From assembly GCA_037974665.1 (NCBI GenBank), contig CM075770.1, positions 5,530,501 through 5,594,500 on the forward strand: 64,000 bases of DNA. Reading direction: 5' to 3'. Source of the stretch: Ehretia macrophylla (taxonomy: Eukaryota; Streptophyta; Magnoliopsida; Boraginales; Ehretiaceae). The position numbers were made by a program, and so were the translations under genes. Below, in pieces: positions 25,701 to 36,666 of this stretch (positions within the stretch are counted from its first letter, which is position 1; every line of letters begins with the position of its first letter). Below the pieces are notes generated by a model. That model saw only the letters and a list, made by a program, of their open reading frames with translations, was not told where the DNA came from and made no database searches.

Positions 25701-27358
25701 GGGTTATTGGGATACTGATGGGTGCATTTTCTGTCCGAAAGACCTGTCCACTCTAGATATTAAGCCTTTGATTACATTAATTTTGACATAGATGCATCTA
25801 TTTCTATATATTTAGGTCTTGCATAAAGCTAACTCCAACCGTCTCTTTATTTATTTTGTATGAGGACAACTTCAATATCGTCTTTATTTTTTCACTATAA
25901 TAGGGAACACTTATTATTTTTATAATTAAGAATTCCTTATTTCAGTTTTATTTTAACACTCCTTACTTTTAGTCACTCCGTGTTTCAATTTTAGGCTAAC
26001 ATACTCGCCACACGCACACAAAAAAAGGATGCATAATATCTGTTGAGGCTCAAAAGAGAATTGGGGCTTCGAATTTTAGGGTGTCCTAAGGTATTTGACT
26101 CTTTAAAATGATTAAAGATCAGCATTACGAGGAACCTGTTAGAAATGGACTAAGAGGACTGTAAACATTTACATTTGTCTACGTACATTTATCTTAATAA
26201 TTATCTGTGCTCACTTTAAAATATAGTATTCTTTCTTTACTAGATAATGGTGTACAAGATGGTTGACGTTTGGAGAATCATGTGGAAACAATTATTGTTG
26301 TTATATTAAATGCTTTGTCTGTGCTTGTAGGACAAAGAAGATGATGTAAAAGCTGGTGTTAAATCTACAGCTTTACAATTTGGAGATTCGACAAAAAAGT
26401 GGATAACTGGTTTTGGAATAGCATCCATGAGTCTTCTTGCTCTTAGTGGATTCAATGCTAATCTTGGTAGTTATATGAAAATCTTTTTATTTTTATGTTA
26501 AGTTATATATAGATATTTTTTTTACTGATAATGTTTTGGGTTTTGCTTTTTCTTTTCTTTTTCCTTGTGGGATAAGGATCGTCATATTATGCACTTTTGG
26601 GATTAGCATCTGCCCACTTAGCTTGGCAGATTTGGACAGTTGATTTATCATCTCCTGCAGATTGCAACAGCAAGTAAGTATTTGCTCAGTTAGGAAATTT
26701 TTTTCAATCAGTCCGGATGATGTCAGTCTCTCACATATTGATGAGACTCACATGTATAGATCTCACTAATTATGTGAAAAACTGACCCATTAATTCAGAC
26801 TGATACAATAATTTTCCATCAGTTAGATATCTTTATTACAAATATATATAGGTCGGCTCACATAAAGCACAATCCTTTCGGTAACTATTTTTACTAAAGG
26901 TTTTTTGTTTTCCTTGTCTACGCTAAACATGTTGTACATTTGAATTGGGACCTCAATGCATTCCTTGTTTACCCAGGAAAATAAGAAACCCTAAGATCTT
27001 CTATTAAGAAGAAGACAAGTTTGATTAACCTATAAATTGCATAATTTTTTGAATAATTTTTTTTAATCTGCCACTAATTTTGCCACAATAAATACATGCC
27101 TTTTTTCTTTAGACTTGTAACTATTGAATTCTTTGTTATTTACAATTTCCACATAGTGAAGAAATTGATACAACTCATATATTAACCTATTATGAATGCT
27201 ATAAAGGGAAGCCTATTTTGTTATCCTTGATCATATTTTTAGTTTGTAACCTCTTAACTTAGTTTCTTGTTAATTTTGTTATCTTTAGGTTTGTGTCCAA
27301 TACGTGGTTTGGTGCTATCGTCTTCAGTGCGATCGTATTTGGAAAAGTCTTTCCCTAA
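22744..27358 (+). CDS. 4-hydroxybenzoate polyprenyltransferase-like (COQ2/PPT1-type UbiA) copy 1
   Basis: UbiA-family membrane prenyltransferase; COQ2 joins a polyprenyl chain to 4-hydroxybenzoate in ubiquinone synthesis in mitochondria. Exons: 22744-23129, 23613-23748, 24765-24886, 25132-25201, 25392-25541, 26331-26466, 26577-26673, 27289-27358; they sum to 1167 nt, a 388 aa protein with no stop. Residues 1 to about 95 are a Ser/basic-rich organelle-targeting leader; the family core starts [18 protein letters not shown]. First Asp-rich motif NDYFDRDFD at 164-172, then VERTKTRP; second region [13 protein letters not shown] ends at 293. Several hydrophobic segments follow. Intron 1 starts with GC (GCAAGT), not GT; using it restores the conserved W-S junction. 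A nearly identical gene lies at 52968. Whether it is the housekeeping COQ2 or a specialised aromatic prenyltransferase (as in the shikonin pathway) cannot be told here. Confidence 0.9.
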
Positions 27359-27699
27359 AGGTATAAAAAAACATTTTGCAATATTGTTTAGTTAGCTAGG
27401 TTTGAGATGTTCTTATGTCGATTTGCAGGAAGAAAAAAAATAAGTTGGAGTCAAAATACATTAATGGTGGAGAAGATCAAACATTGCTATGTCTCTATTA
27501 CACCGCTCTCATTGCTTTGATATATTGGTATCCTTATTGTATATGGTTTACCCCTAGGAGTGGTCTTGCCTTTTGTAATAATGGAAAGGTGCACAAGTGG
27601 TGCACGTACTATTTTGGTGTCATACAACATGTATACTTATATATATCAATTCTCATATCATATAATATATTTCTTCATTTTTTATAAAAAAAAAATGAA
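27359..27699 (+). other. 3' flank of COQ2-like copy 1, probable 3' UTR
   Basis: Closely matches the sequence after copy 2 (57422-57836), including a TTTGCAGGAA acceptor-like site at about 27422. That suggests a spliced 3' UTR or an alternative last exon. The 90-codon frame here (27415-27687) is not kept in copy 2, so I treat it as non-coding. Confidence 0.5.
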
Positions 27700-28117
27700 G
27701 GATAATTTACCAAAATGGTCCTAAATCTTTACATTTTTTGACATTTAAATCCCCTATTTTTCATTTTGAACAAAATGGTTTTTCATCTTTCATTTTTGTG
27801 ACAACTGTTAGTTCTTAGAGTAAAATCTGTAAAAAAAAAACGTTAGTAAGCATTTGGATGACACATGGTCGCAAAATGCATAAACCTTAGGAAGCTTATA
27901 TTTTACCGCGTGACAATTTTACCATTTGAAGATTTGTGCATTTTGTGGCCACGTGCCGTCCACGTGTTTACTAATGTTATTTTTTGATAGATTTTATTCC
28001 AAGAACTAACGGTTGTCACCAAAATAAAAGATGAAGGACCATTTTATCCAAAATGAAATATAAGGGACTTAAATGTTAAAAAAGATAAAGTTCTAGAACC
28101 ATTTTGATAAATTACCC
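27700..28117. mobile_element. MULE-type MITE, 418 bp
   Basis: Long terminal inverted repeats of roughly 170 bp: the left end GGATAATTTACCAAAATGGT matches the reverse complement of the right end (GGGTAATTTATCAAAATGGT). It is flanked by 9 bp AAAAATGAA (27691-27699) and AAAAATAAA (28118-28126), eight of nine identical, the duplication size of Mutator-like elements. The matching position after COQ2-like copy 2 (about 57828) lacks it and shows the empty site. There is no coding capacity. Confidence 0.85.
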
Positions 28118-28955
28118 AAAAATAAAATAGGATGAAAGGAGATAAAGCACGCCTTCAGTATTTTGTCTACTCACTGATATTTGAAAGATTAATTTTTCAA
28201 TTTTTTTCGTCGTAATTGTTAGCCTTACAAGATTTCTAGAACCATAAATAGAACATGGAATATTATTTTAATATAATTTCGTAATTTTATAACAACTTTT
28301 TCAGAAATTGGGTGAAGTACTTATTATAAAATGTTGCTCCAAAAACTTCAAGTTTGACTATAATATGTCAAAGATGATATCTAATTTGGGCCACGGGGTG
28401 TAGATTAAATTATTTTACTTTTCCTTTTTAATGTCACCCATTCAAATCCCTTCATAATTTTAAGTTATATTGAGGAAAATATTATCAATTACCTCCTGAA
28501 TTCTCTACACTAAACTATATATTTTCCTTTTTCTTTCTAAAGTCATCCATCAAAGATCCTTTTATACAATTTAAAATATATTTAAGAATATATAAAATGA
28601 TCTCCTGTATTTACCTATCGGTGTCCACATTTAAGCACAGTTTTACAATGTATGGATCTTTAGATTACATAATAACTAGAAGATTACCTTTGCATTACAC
28701 TAGTGCAAAAACACTATTACTCAATCTTAAGGTATGATTGTGATGAAATATTGTAAATTTAAGAATATATAAGCCCTAATAAGAGTTTTGAATGTGGTAT
28801 GATCTAGATTTTAGTGGCTTTTAACACCAACCCCAACACATTCGAAAATAAACCAGTTGCACTAATTGCGATTCTTTCGATTTTGGGATCTTACCAATTG
28901 AAATGTAAAATACAAACTTAGGTGTATTGATTTAAATAAAAAGGAACGTTAGAGG
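28118..28955. repeat. Downstream part of the duplicated COQ2 unit
   Basis: Matches 57837-58668 after copy 2. No gene seen. The match ends at the AAAAAGGAA stretch (about 28940-28950), where copy 2 runs instead into a truncated Gypsy element. Confidence 0.75.
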
Positions 28956-30526
28956 GAGAATCATCAAAGAAAGCTCTCAAAGGTATAAATTTATGTGCAA
29001 TTTTTCTTCTTTGTGTGTTTGAACAATTGGATTGAGTTCATTGTTGAAAACATGAAAAGAATCAAAATCAAAACGGATTTTTTATGCCACTAGGCATTAG
29101 GTCTAGTGGTATGATTCTCGCTTCAAGTGCGAGAGATCTCGAGATCGATTTTTAAAATTAATCTTAAGTGATGTAATATTCACTTGTAAGCTTCTCTTAA
29201 ATTAAAAAATAAAATAAAATATTTATTTAAAAATATATATAAAAAATTAAATGATATATCCCACTTAATTGAATTGGACCAACTATGAATCTAAGAAAAA
29301 GTAAGAATTCTTGATCTCTCTCAATATCCCTCGGATCTAGATTTACAAATTATTTAGATAAATCAACTAGACAAATATCAATCCAAGCTGTTTTATGAAT
29401 AAACCTTTTTAGAACAGTTTGGTGTTTATGACCTTGTCATGGTTGTAGTAGGTACAAGAATCAGCACATATTATTACTTAGTCTCAAGTTCATTTGGTTT
29501 TGAAATTGATTGGGACTTGAGGATGCCCTCTTGTTTTTGTATCCTAAGTCAATATTCATGGTCTAGAACAGTTTTTGCAATCCCGATATAATTATTTTGA
29601 ACTTAATGAAATACTTATTTACTTAACATAAAAAAATGTTCATTATAGTTCTATATTGGTTTCAACAGCTAGTAAGTTATTTGACTAAAGACCTAGAGAG
29701 TTGAAACAGAGAAAGACTGATCAAAGTAAAGGACTGCAATATATTGGAAAATGGTCAGTAGCCATTGTCATATGTCAGCTCGTCCAAACTTATAGACTTC
29801 TCTTAATTTCATACCAACTTGTGTCTATAAATATATATATATATAACCGTCAACATAGTCGAGATAAATAAAAAATAAAAAATTGAAAGGTTTGGTAGGA
29901 GTAAAATAATAATGAAGGTGATGTATTTGTAGGAGACATTACACGTGAGTGAAGAGGCATATTAAAGACATTAAATTAATTAAACATACACTTTTTAACT
30001 ATTTAACTTTTTAAAACAAGTGGTATTTAACAGCTTAATAGAGTCCTGAATATTTTTTCTTGTAATTCAACTTGCCTGGTATATATAGTTGTTGGTCCTT
30101 TCTCAAATTCTGAATAAAGATGTTATAATAGACATTTTTTTCTTAAAAGTTTTTCAATAATTAAGACGAAATATTTAATTATTATTTATATTCATGCAAG
30201 TAAAAAAATTATTTGCAATTGGAAGAGAGTAAATTAACAAAAGCTTAGGTATAGGAACAATTAGTTGGTAAATAACAACAAATTGTCGCAAGAAGAATAC
30301 AGCAAGTGAAAAAGAGTACATAACTTTCTCTTTGATTTCATGTTACATATATGATTTGGTAAATCTGAAGTGCATGTAATGTAACATATCCATGCTTTCT
30401 CAACCCATGTTAATATATATGTAACATGAACAAGAGACTTTACTATTCGATTTTCATGCATGCCTCATCTTTTTTCTTTTTTTTTTTAAATATATATATA
30501 TAATTTGTTTCCTAGATGAACAAAAA
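28956..30526. other. AT-rich intergenic DNA
   Basis: Apart from the tRNA-Pro-like segment at 29093 I see no gene. The short minus-strand frame 30261-30461 has no recognisable domain. Confidence 0.55.
29093..29165 (+). repeat. tRNA-Pro-derived SINE head or tRNA pseudogene
   Basis: GGCATTAGGTCTAGTGGTAT and TGATTCTCGCTT follow the plant tRNA-Pro sequence through the A box. The anticodon stem CTCGC/GCGAG is intact. The anticodon loop reads TTCAAGT instead of TTTGGGT, so the proline anticodon is lost, and the T arm (B box) has decayed to GAGATCGATTTTT. It is therefore not a working tRNA. A more decayed relative sits at about 31428 inside an insertion with a 17 bp target duplication, which supports a SINE family. 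Confidence 0.7.
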
Positions 30527-31786
30527 AGGGGTAGTCCGCCTGAGGAGGGGCCCGCATCTGATTAGCCGAATTAAGCTACAAAACTATTAACCCCAAAGCG
30601 TTAGGCTAGTGACAGAGTGTTTGAGTGTGAACGATAAATTTATTTACTTCACCATTACAAATGAACTAAGAATTTATTTTTTTTGGGACCAATTATTCCA
30701 ATAGCTTTTGCACTTTGTAATCTAAACCATTTTCCCACCATAAAGAAAAAGAAGAGAAAAAAAAAAGAAAAAAGTTTCACATACTCTAGATTAATTAAGA
30801 GTCAAATAATTTTTTAATTAAAAAATTTAAATTTAAATTTAAAACTTTAAATCACACAAATCACTACCCGATCAATTCCTCCAATCTTAGGAGGAAAAGT
30901 AAAGAAGTTACGGATCTGTTTCTTATACGATCTGTAGACGGAACTCGATATTTCGCACCAAGTGACCATAACAATTTGATTCCAGCTATTAACTTCGTGT
31001 GGACCAATTCTTATATGTGATCATTTTTTCCTAAATCTGATCGGCAAACAACTCAGAAATATATTATAGTTGCCACATATGAAAAGATTCCAAATTTTAA
31101 CTCATCTTGGTATATAAATTCAAAGTCATGGTCGAAACAAATTAAAAGTCAAGTGAAGCAACATCTCCAATTGGTAACTTTCACTGATTATCAAACATTT
31201 TAATTTCTAGGGCGATTGCATTGGCAGCATTGACCCGACGTTAATTTCTAGCCATGTCCCTTGTACATTTCATCCACGAACGTCGGACCTAATCGACAAT
31301 GACTGGCGATATTTTACGAACGGGTTCGACTTGTTTATCGTGCCTTAAAAGCAATATATGCAAACTTTGGGCAATAACTTTGTTGAAAGATGGTGGGATG
31401 AAGTCACTACCTTGTCAACACTGACAAAATGATCTAGATGTATAATTCTTACTTTAAATATGAGAGATTTTAAAATTTATTCTTGTAAATAACATTATAA
31501 GTAATATAAGAAATTACTACCTTGATTATCGTGCCTTAAAAGATAGCCACTGTTTTTCTCACCTCGGCCATAGTCATTGCCAATTATAGAGAAACAAGTG
31601 AATATATAATTAATTTAAGAATCGACGTCTCTATTTGAGCAGTGTATGCTGAAAATTTTAGTCAAGTCTCTAGCCTGTCCATTTGACAAAACAATATAAA
31701 AAGTTGACTTATCATGCTGGTTCATCTTCTCATATCGACTCATTGATACACGAGGGGGGGAAACCATTTCAGCCCTCGTTTAGGTT
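30527..31786. repeat. Repeat block S, copy 1
   Basis: Direct repeat of 34216-35726, starting at GGGGTAGTCCGCCTGAGGAG. Shared landmarks include GATTAGCCGAATTAAG, GTTACGGATCTGTTTCTTAT and TTTCATCCACGAACGTCGGA. No coding sequence recognised. It differs from copy 2 by a 191 bp SINE insertion here and by a MITE and a further about 100 bp present only in copy 2. Confidence 0.85.
31335..31542 (+). mobile_element. Degenerate tRNA-Pro-type SINE with 17 bp target duplication
   Basis: TTATCGTGCCTTAAAAG occurs at 31335-31351 and again at 31526-31542, bracketing a 174 bp insert. The paralogous copy S2 has a single CTATCGTGTTTTAAAAG near 35467, the empty site. The insert contains ATCTAGATGTATAATTCTTA followed by a decayed tRNA-like stem and TTTTAAAATTTATTCTTG, which parallels the tRNA-Pro-like segment at 29101. 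Confidence 0.7.
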
Positions 31787-33732
31787 AAAGTGAAGTTTAA
31801 CATAAGTTTCTTTTTTTTTTTTTTTTTTTTTAAATGACATTAAGTTTAACATAAGTTGAGATGGATAATTTGTGTTATAAGTCACTAAATTTATCCAATA
31901 TTTCAAATAACTTAATTTCATTATTACTTTTTTGTTTCATATATATCATCTACTGAACAAAATTTTTATTTCATTTTATCTACTTTGTTAATTTTTTCAA
32001 TTAGTTTTAACTGATATTTATTTTTAGCTGGACAAAATTGACATTTTCACATTATTAATAAGAAGAGTTTCAAATCACCCACTAAACTGTTTTCCTTTTT
32101 TTTTTTTTTTTTTTTTTTGTTTTGAATCAAAACACCAACTTAACAAAAATTTTCTTTTATTTTACCCACTCCTTTAGTTTTCCACTCACTTCATTTTTAT
32201 GTAGGCAAAATTAGCATGTCACACTATTTTAAAGGCACCAAAATTTTTCTCTCGAACATACTAACAAATATGTCTTGAAACACAACTCGTTACTTATTCA
32301 TTAAACAACCCTTTATTGTTGGATTAATAAGTTCAACACATTAATACTTATAAAAATTTGGCACTAATAAGACTCTGTCATTAAATAATAGAGCATAAGA
32401 TTTATATGGTCACTAAACTATCTCTCGAGTTATATTTTGGCTATTCAACTAATTTTTGTTCTATTTTGGCCATTTCATCAATTTTTCTGTTAATATAAAC
32501 TAATTGTTAAGGATAAAATCATAAAATTAGTTAAATTAATTATATCTTTGCCAAAAAATAAAACTTATTTACAAATGTACCCTAAACTAAAAACCCATGA
32601 GAATTTTTATTAAAATAAACAAACTGTTAAGGCTAAAATCATACAATTAATTAAATTAATTATATTTTTGTCAGTAAGTAAAACTTATTTGCAAATCTAC
32701 CCTAAATTGAAACACCATAAGATTAAAGACTAGCAAGACTTGAATCCAAGACATATGTTTATTTCAAATATAAAAAAATTCTTCAAGAAAAGCAACTCGA
32801 GATAATTACCATAATACTTTGAAAATATCATCAGTATGCAACTAAGATATATTAAAACACTTAAGTTTCATCAATATTTAATCAAAAAGTCTAAACAAAA
32901 TATCTAAACCATTATACTTTGAAAATATCATAATTATTTTGCTAAAACATATAAAAGATCAACTTAAGTTTCATCAATAATCCATCAAATCATGTAAACA
33001 TCACAAGAAAACATGAAAAAATTGTAAACTTACATACTTCTAATCTATGTAATCAAGACAATCATACGGAAATGAAGGGGAAAAGTTATGGGCAATAATT
33101 TGTTTAGGTGAAAAATTTTAGCACATTTAAAATAGTATGACAAATGATAATTTTGTCAAGATAAAAATAAAATTTGTTAAAGGATAAGTGGAAAATTAAA
33201 GGAATTGGTAAAATAAAATAAAAAAATTGTGCACTTGGTGGTTTGAAACAAAAAATAAGTTTAGTGGGTGATTTAAGACTTCGCGCTATATATTAATAAT
33301 GTGGTAATGATGATTTTGTCTAGTTAATAACGGAGATCCATTAAACCATTTGGAAAATTTAACAAGTAGGTAAAATGAAACAGAAGATTAGTTTAGTGAG
33401 TGATTTGAAATAAAAAATAAAGTTTAATATGTAATTTGATATTTCATGCAAGTTTAATGGCTAGTGTGCAATTTACCCTTATAATTTTATCCTCATGCAA
33501 TTGGATGATAGGCCGATCTTGTTTTCTCCTTAGCTTCATTTGGTGTTAGACAATAAATAAATTTAATAAATTTCTTTCTAATAACTTGAACTTTTAAATG
33601 AGGTAATAACTAAACATGATATCAAAGCTCAAGTTACTAAAAAGTAGTAGATTTTCAGTCACGTCGTTATCCATTTAAAAAAATAAAACGTCTACATGTA
33701 AAGTTCCAAAACAATTCCGTCTATACGTGTGG
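31787..33732. repeat. Repeat block R, copy b
   Basis: Second copy of block R, directly after S1. Transposon T spans 31863-33478 here and is the most complete copy, with left arm 31863 to about 32290 and right arm about 33060-33478. Homology to copies a and c stops near 33732. Confidence 0.8.
31863..33478. mobile_element. Long-inverted-repeat DNA transposon T, copy b (most complete)
   Basis: 1.6 kb with imperfect inverted arms of roughly 400 bp. The left arm blocks GGATAATTTGTG, ATTTTATCTACTTTGTTAA, GCTGGACAAAAT, TTTCAAATCACCCACTAAAC and TTTTATTTTACCCACTCCTT recur in inverted order in the right arm. There is no transposase frame. Confidence 0.5.
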
Positions 33733-34215
33733 GAATGTGAATGTATAGATGTAGTTTGACTGTGACCTGCGCTGAACTTCGAAAGTGCCCTTGGTTTTTT
33801 TCTGTTTTTGGCATTTCCAGGTTAGCCTTTTTTTTCTTTTTATTTTTCGGGAAATAAATTTTTTTAATAATATGCACCAAGAGACTGTCAGATGTTGAGG
33901 TATAAGTAAATAGCTCTGGAGGTCACACCTTGAGATGATACTATTAATCAAGAAGAATGAAAGAAGATGATAGTTGGATTAATATTATAAATGGATTGAA
34001 AAATTATCTTATGCATCATGCTTCACCATTAGTTGACGGATAAAGAACCATATCTTGCCCAGATCTTTGTTCTAGGTGGAGCTTCTTTGTATTCATTTAG
34101 TACCCTTCCCACCCCATAACCGTAATTTAAGAGTCCACCCCTCCCAGGAAGTATTCTAGAGAAAGGTTCATACTGTGAAATTGTGACCTTTTCTTCCTCC
34201 CAAGCACTCTCCAGA
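33733..34215. other. Unique spacer between tandem repeat blocks
   Basis: About 480 bp between R copy b and S copy 2; nothing recognised. The two minus-strand frames here overlap low-complexity A-rich sequence. Confidence 0.5.
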
Positions 34216-35726
34216 AAAGGGGTAGTTCGCCTGAGGAGGGGCCTGCATCTGATTAGCCGAATTAAGTTACAAAACTATTAACCCCAAAGCGTTATGCTAG
34301 TAATAGAATGTTTAAAGTGTAAACGAGAAGTTTATTTACGTCACCATTACAAATGAACTAACAATTTATTTTTTCTGGAACCAATTATTCCAATAGCTTT
34401 TGCACTATGTAACCTAAACCATTTTCCCATCATAAAGCAAAAGAAGAGAAAAAAAAAGGAAAAAGTTTTTTCCTATAATGAAAAACTCATTTTAAACAAG
34501 ATAACATTAGATCCACTAGAAGGTTATAAACCACATGCATGGTGCAACGTGCTAGCAACACTTACTTCATATTAATTAAGAGTCAGATAATATTTTTAAT
34601 TAAAACGTATAAATTTAAATTCAAAACTTTAAATTACAATAAGTCACTATACATACGATCAATTCGTCCAATCTTAAAAGTATCCTCAATGAGAGCTCTA
34701 AAATGAGTCTCTAAAATACAATGATTGAAGCAATTTAGAAACTTTGGTGAAAAAAAAAATACTACAATGGGAGTCTCTAAAACCAAAAATAGAGTTCGGG
34801 CTTTATATTTGCTTGAGTCTCTATTTTTGTCAACAAATTTGTTGAAGAAAATAAAGACTCAAGCAAATATAGAGCCCGGGCTCTATTTTTGATTTTAAAG
34901 ACTCCCATTGTAGTTTTTTTTTTTTTTTCACCAAAATTTCTAAATTACTTTAATCATTGTATTTTTTAAACCCATTTTAGAATCCTCATTAAGATACTTT
35001 GAGAGGGAAAAGTAAAGAAGTTACGGATCTGTTTCTTATACGATCTGCACACGGAACTCGATATTTCGCACCAAGTGACCATAACAATTTGATTCCCGCT
35101 ATTAACTTCGTGTGGACCAATTCTTCTATGTGATCATTTTTTCCTAAATCTGATCGGCAAACAACTCAGAAATATATTATAGTTGCCACATATGAAAAGA
35201 TCCCAAATTCGTAACTCATCTCGGTATATAAATTCAAAGTCATGTTCGAAACAAATTAAAAGTCAAGTGAAGCAACATCTGCAATTGGTAACTTTTAGTG
35301 ATTATCAAACATTTTAATTTCTAGGGCGATTGCATTGGCAGCATTGACCCGACGTTAATTTCTAGCCATGTCCCTTGTACATTTCATCCACGAACGTCGG
35401 ACCTAATCAACAATGGCCGGCGATGTTTTACGAAGAGTTCAATTCTTCTTATTGGCTCGACTTGTCTATCGTGTTTTAAAAGACAGCCACTGTTTTTCTC
35501 ACCTCGGCCATAATTATTGCCAATTTTAGAGAAACAAATGAATATATAATTAATTTAAGTATCGACGTATCTCTATTTGAGTAGTGTATGGTGAAAATTT
35601 TAGTCAAGTCTCTAGCCTGTCCATTTGACAGAACAATATAAAAAGTTGACGTATCATGCTGGTTTATCTTCTCATCGACTTATTGATACACGAGGGGAGG
35701 AAACCATTTCAGCTCTCGTTTGGGTT
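34216..35726. repeat. Repeat block S, copy 2
   Basis: Direct repeat of 30527-31786, about 3.69 kb downstream, followed in the same order by block R copy c. S plus R therefore form a tandem duplication of roughly 3.7-3.9 kb. It carries the foldback MITE at 34680. Confidence 0.85.
34680..34997. mobile_element. Foldback MITE, 318 bp
   Basis: Nearly the whole element is one inverted repeat: the left end GTATCCTCAATGAGAGCTCT pairs with the right end (reverse complement GTATCTTAATGAGGATTCTA), and inner blocks GGGAGTCTCTAAAACCAAAA and GCAAATATAGAGCCCGGGCT recur inverted around a short loop near 34840. The matching site in S copy 1 (about 30890) lacks it. The flanking duplication is unclear. Confidence 0.75.
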
Positions 35727-36666
35727 AAAGTGAAGTTTAACATAAGTTTCTTTCTTTTTTTAATGTCATTAAGTTTAACATAAGTTGAGATGGATAATTT
35801 TTGTTATAAGTCACTAAATTTATACGATATTTCAAATAACTTAATTTCATTATTACCTTTTTGTTTCATATCATCTACTGAACAAAAAATTTATTTCATT
35901 TTATCTACTTTGTTAATTTTTTCAATTAGTTTTAATTGATATCTATTTTTAGCTGGACAAAATCTACATTTGTCACATTATTAATAAGAAGAGTTTCAAA
36001 TCACCCACTAAACTGTTTTCCTTTTTTTTTTTTTTTTGAATCAAAACACCAACTTAACAAAAATTTTCTTTTATTTTACCGACTCCTTTAGTTTTTCACC
36101 CACTTCATTTTTATGTACGCAAAATTGGAATCTCACACTATTTTAAAGGCACCAAAAATTTTCTCTTGAACATAGTAACGAATATGTCTTGAAACACAAC
36201 TCGTTACTTATTCATTAACCAACACTTTATCATTGGATTTATAAGCTCAAGACATTAATACTTATAAAAATTTAGCACTAATAAGACTCTATCATTAAAT
36301 AATAGACCAAAGGATTTTTATGGTCACTAAACTATCCCTCCAATCATGTTTTGACTATTCATCTATTTTTGGTTTTATTTTGGCCGTGCAACTATCAATT
36401 GGATCTTATTTTGGCCATTTCGTCAATTTTTCTGTTAATATAAACTAACTATTAAGGATAAAATCGTAAAATTAGTTAAATTAACTATATCTTTGCTAAT
36501 AAATAAAACTTATTTACAAATGTACCATAAACTAAAAAGCAATGAAATTTTTTATTAAAATAAAAAAAACTATTAAGGCTAAAATCGTAAAATTAATTAA
36601 ACTAATTATAAAAGCCATGAGAATAAAGACTAACAAGACTTGAACCCAGACCAACTACATGAAAAT
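35727..36666. repeat. Repeat block R, copy c, left part
   Basis: Left part of copy c, with T starting at 35792. It is cut at 36666 by the Gypsy insertion and continues at 50306 with the same sequence order as copy a (GAAAAT then CAAAACTC). Confidence 0.85.

Noticed and set aside
27415..27687. 90-codon frame after COQ2-like copy 1
   Set aside because: The copy 2 equivalent (57480-57698) has a different frame; it is probably 3' UTR.
29093..29165. Functional tRNA-Pro gene
   Set aside because: The anticodon loop has lost TGG and the T arm no longer forms a B box, so it cannot be a working proline tRNA.
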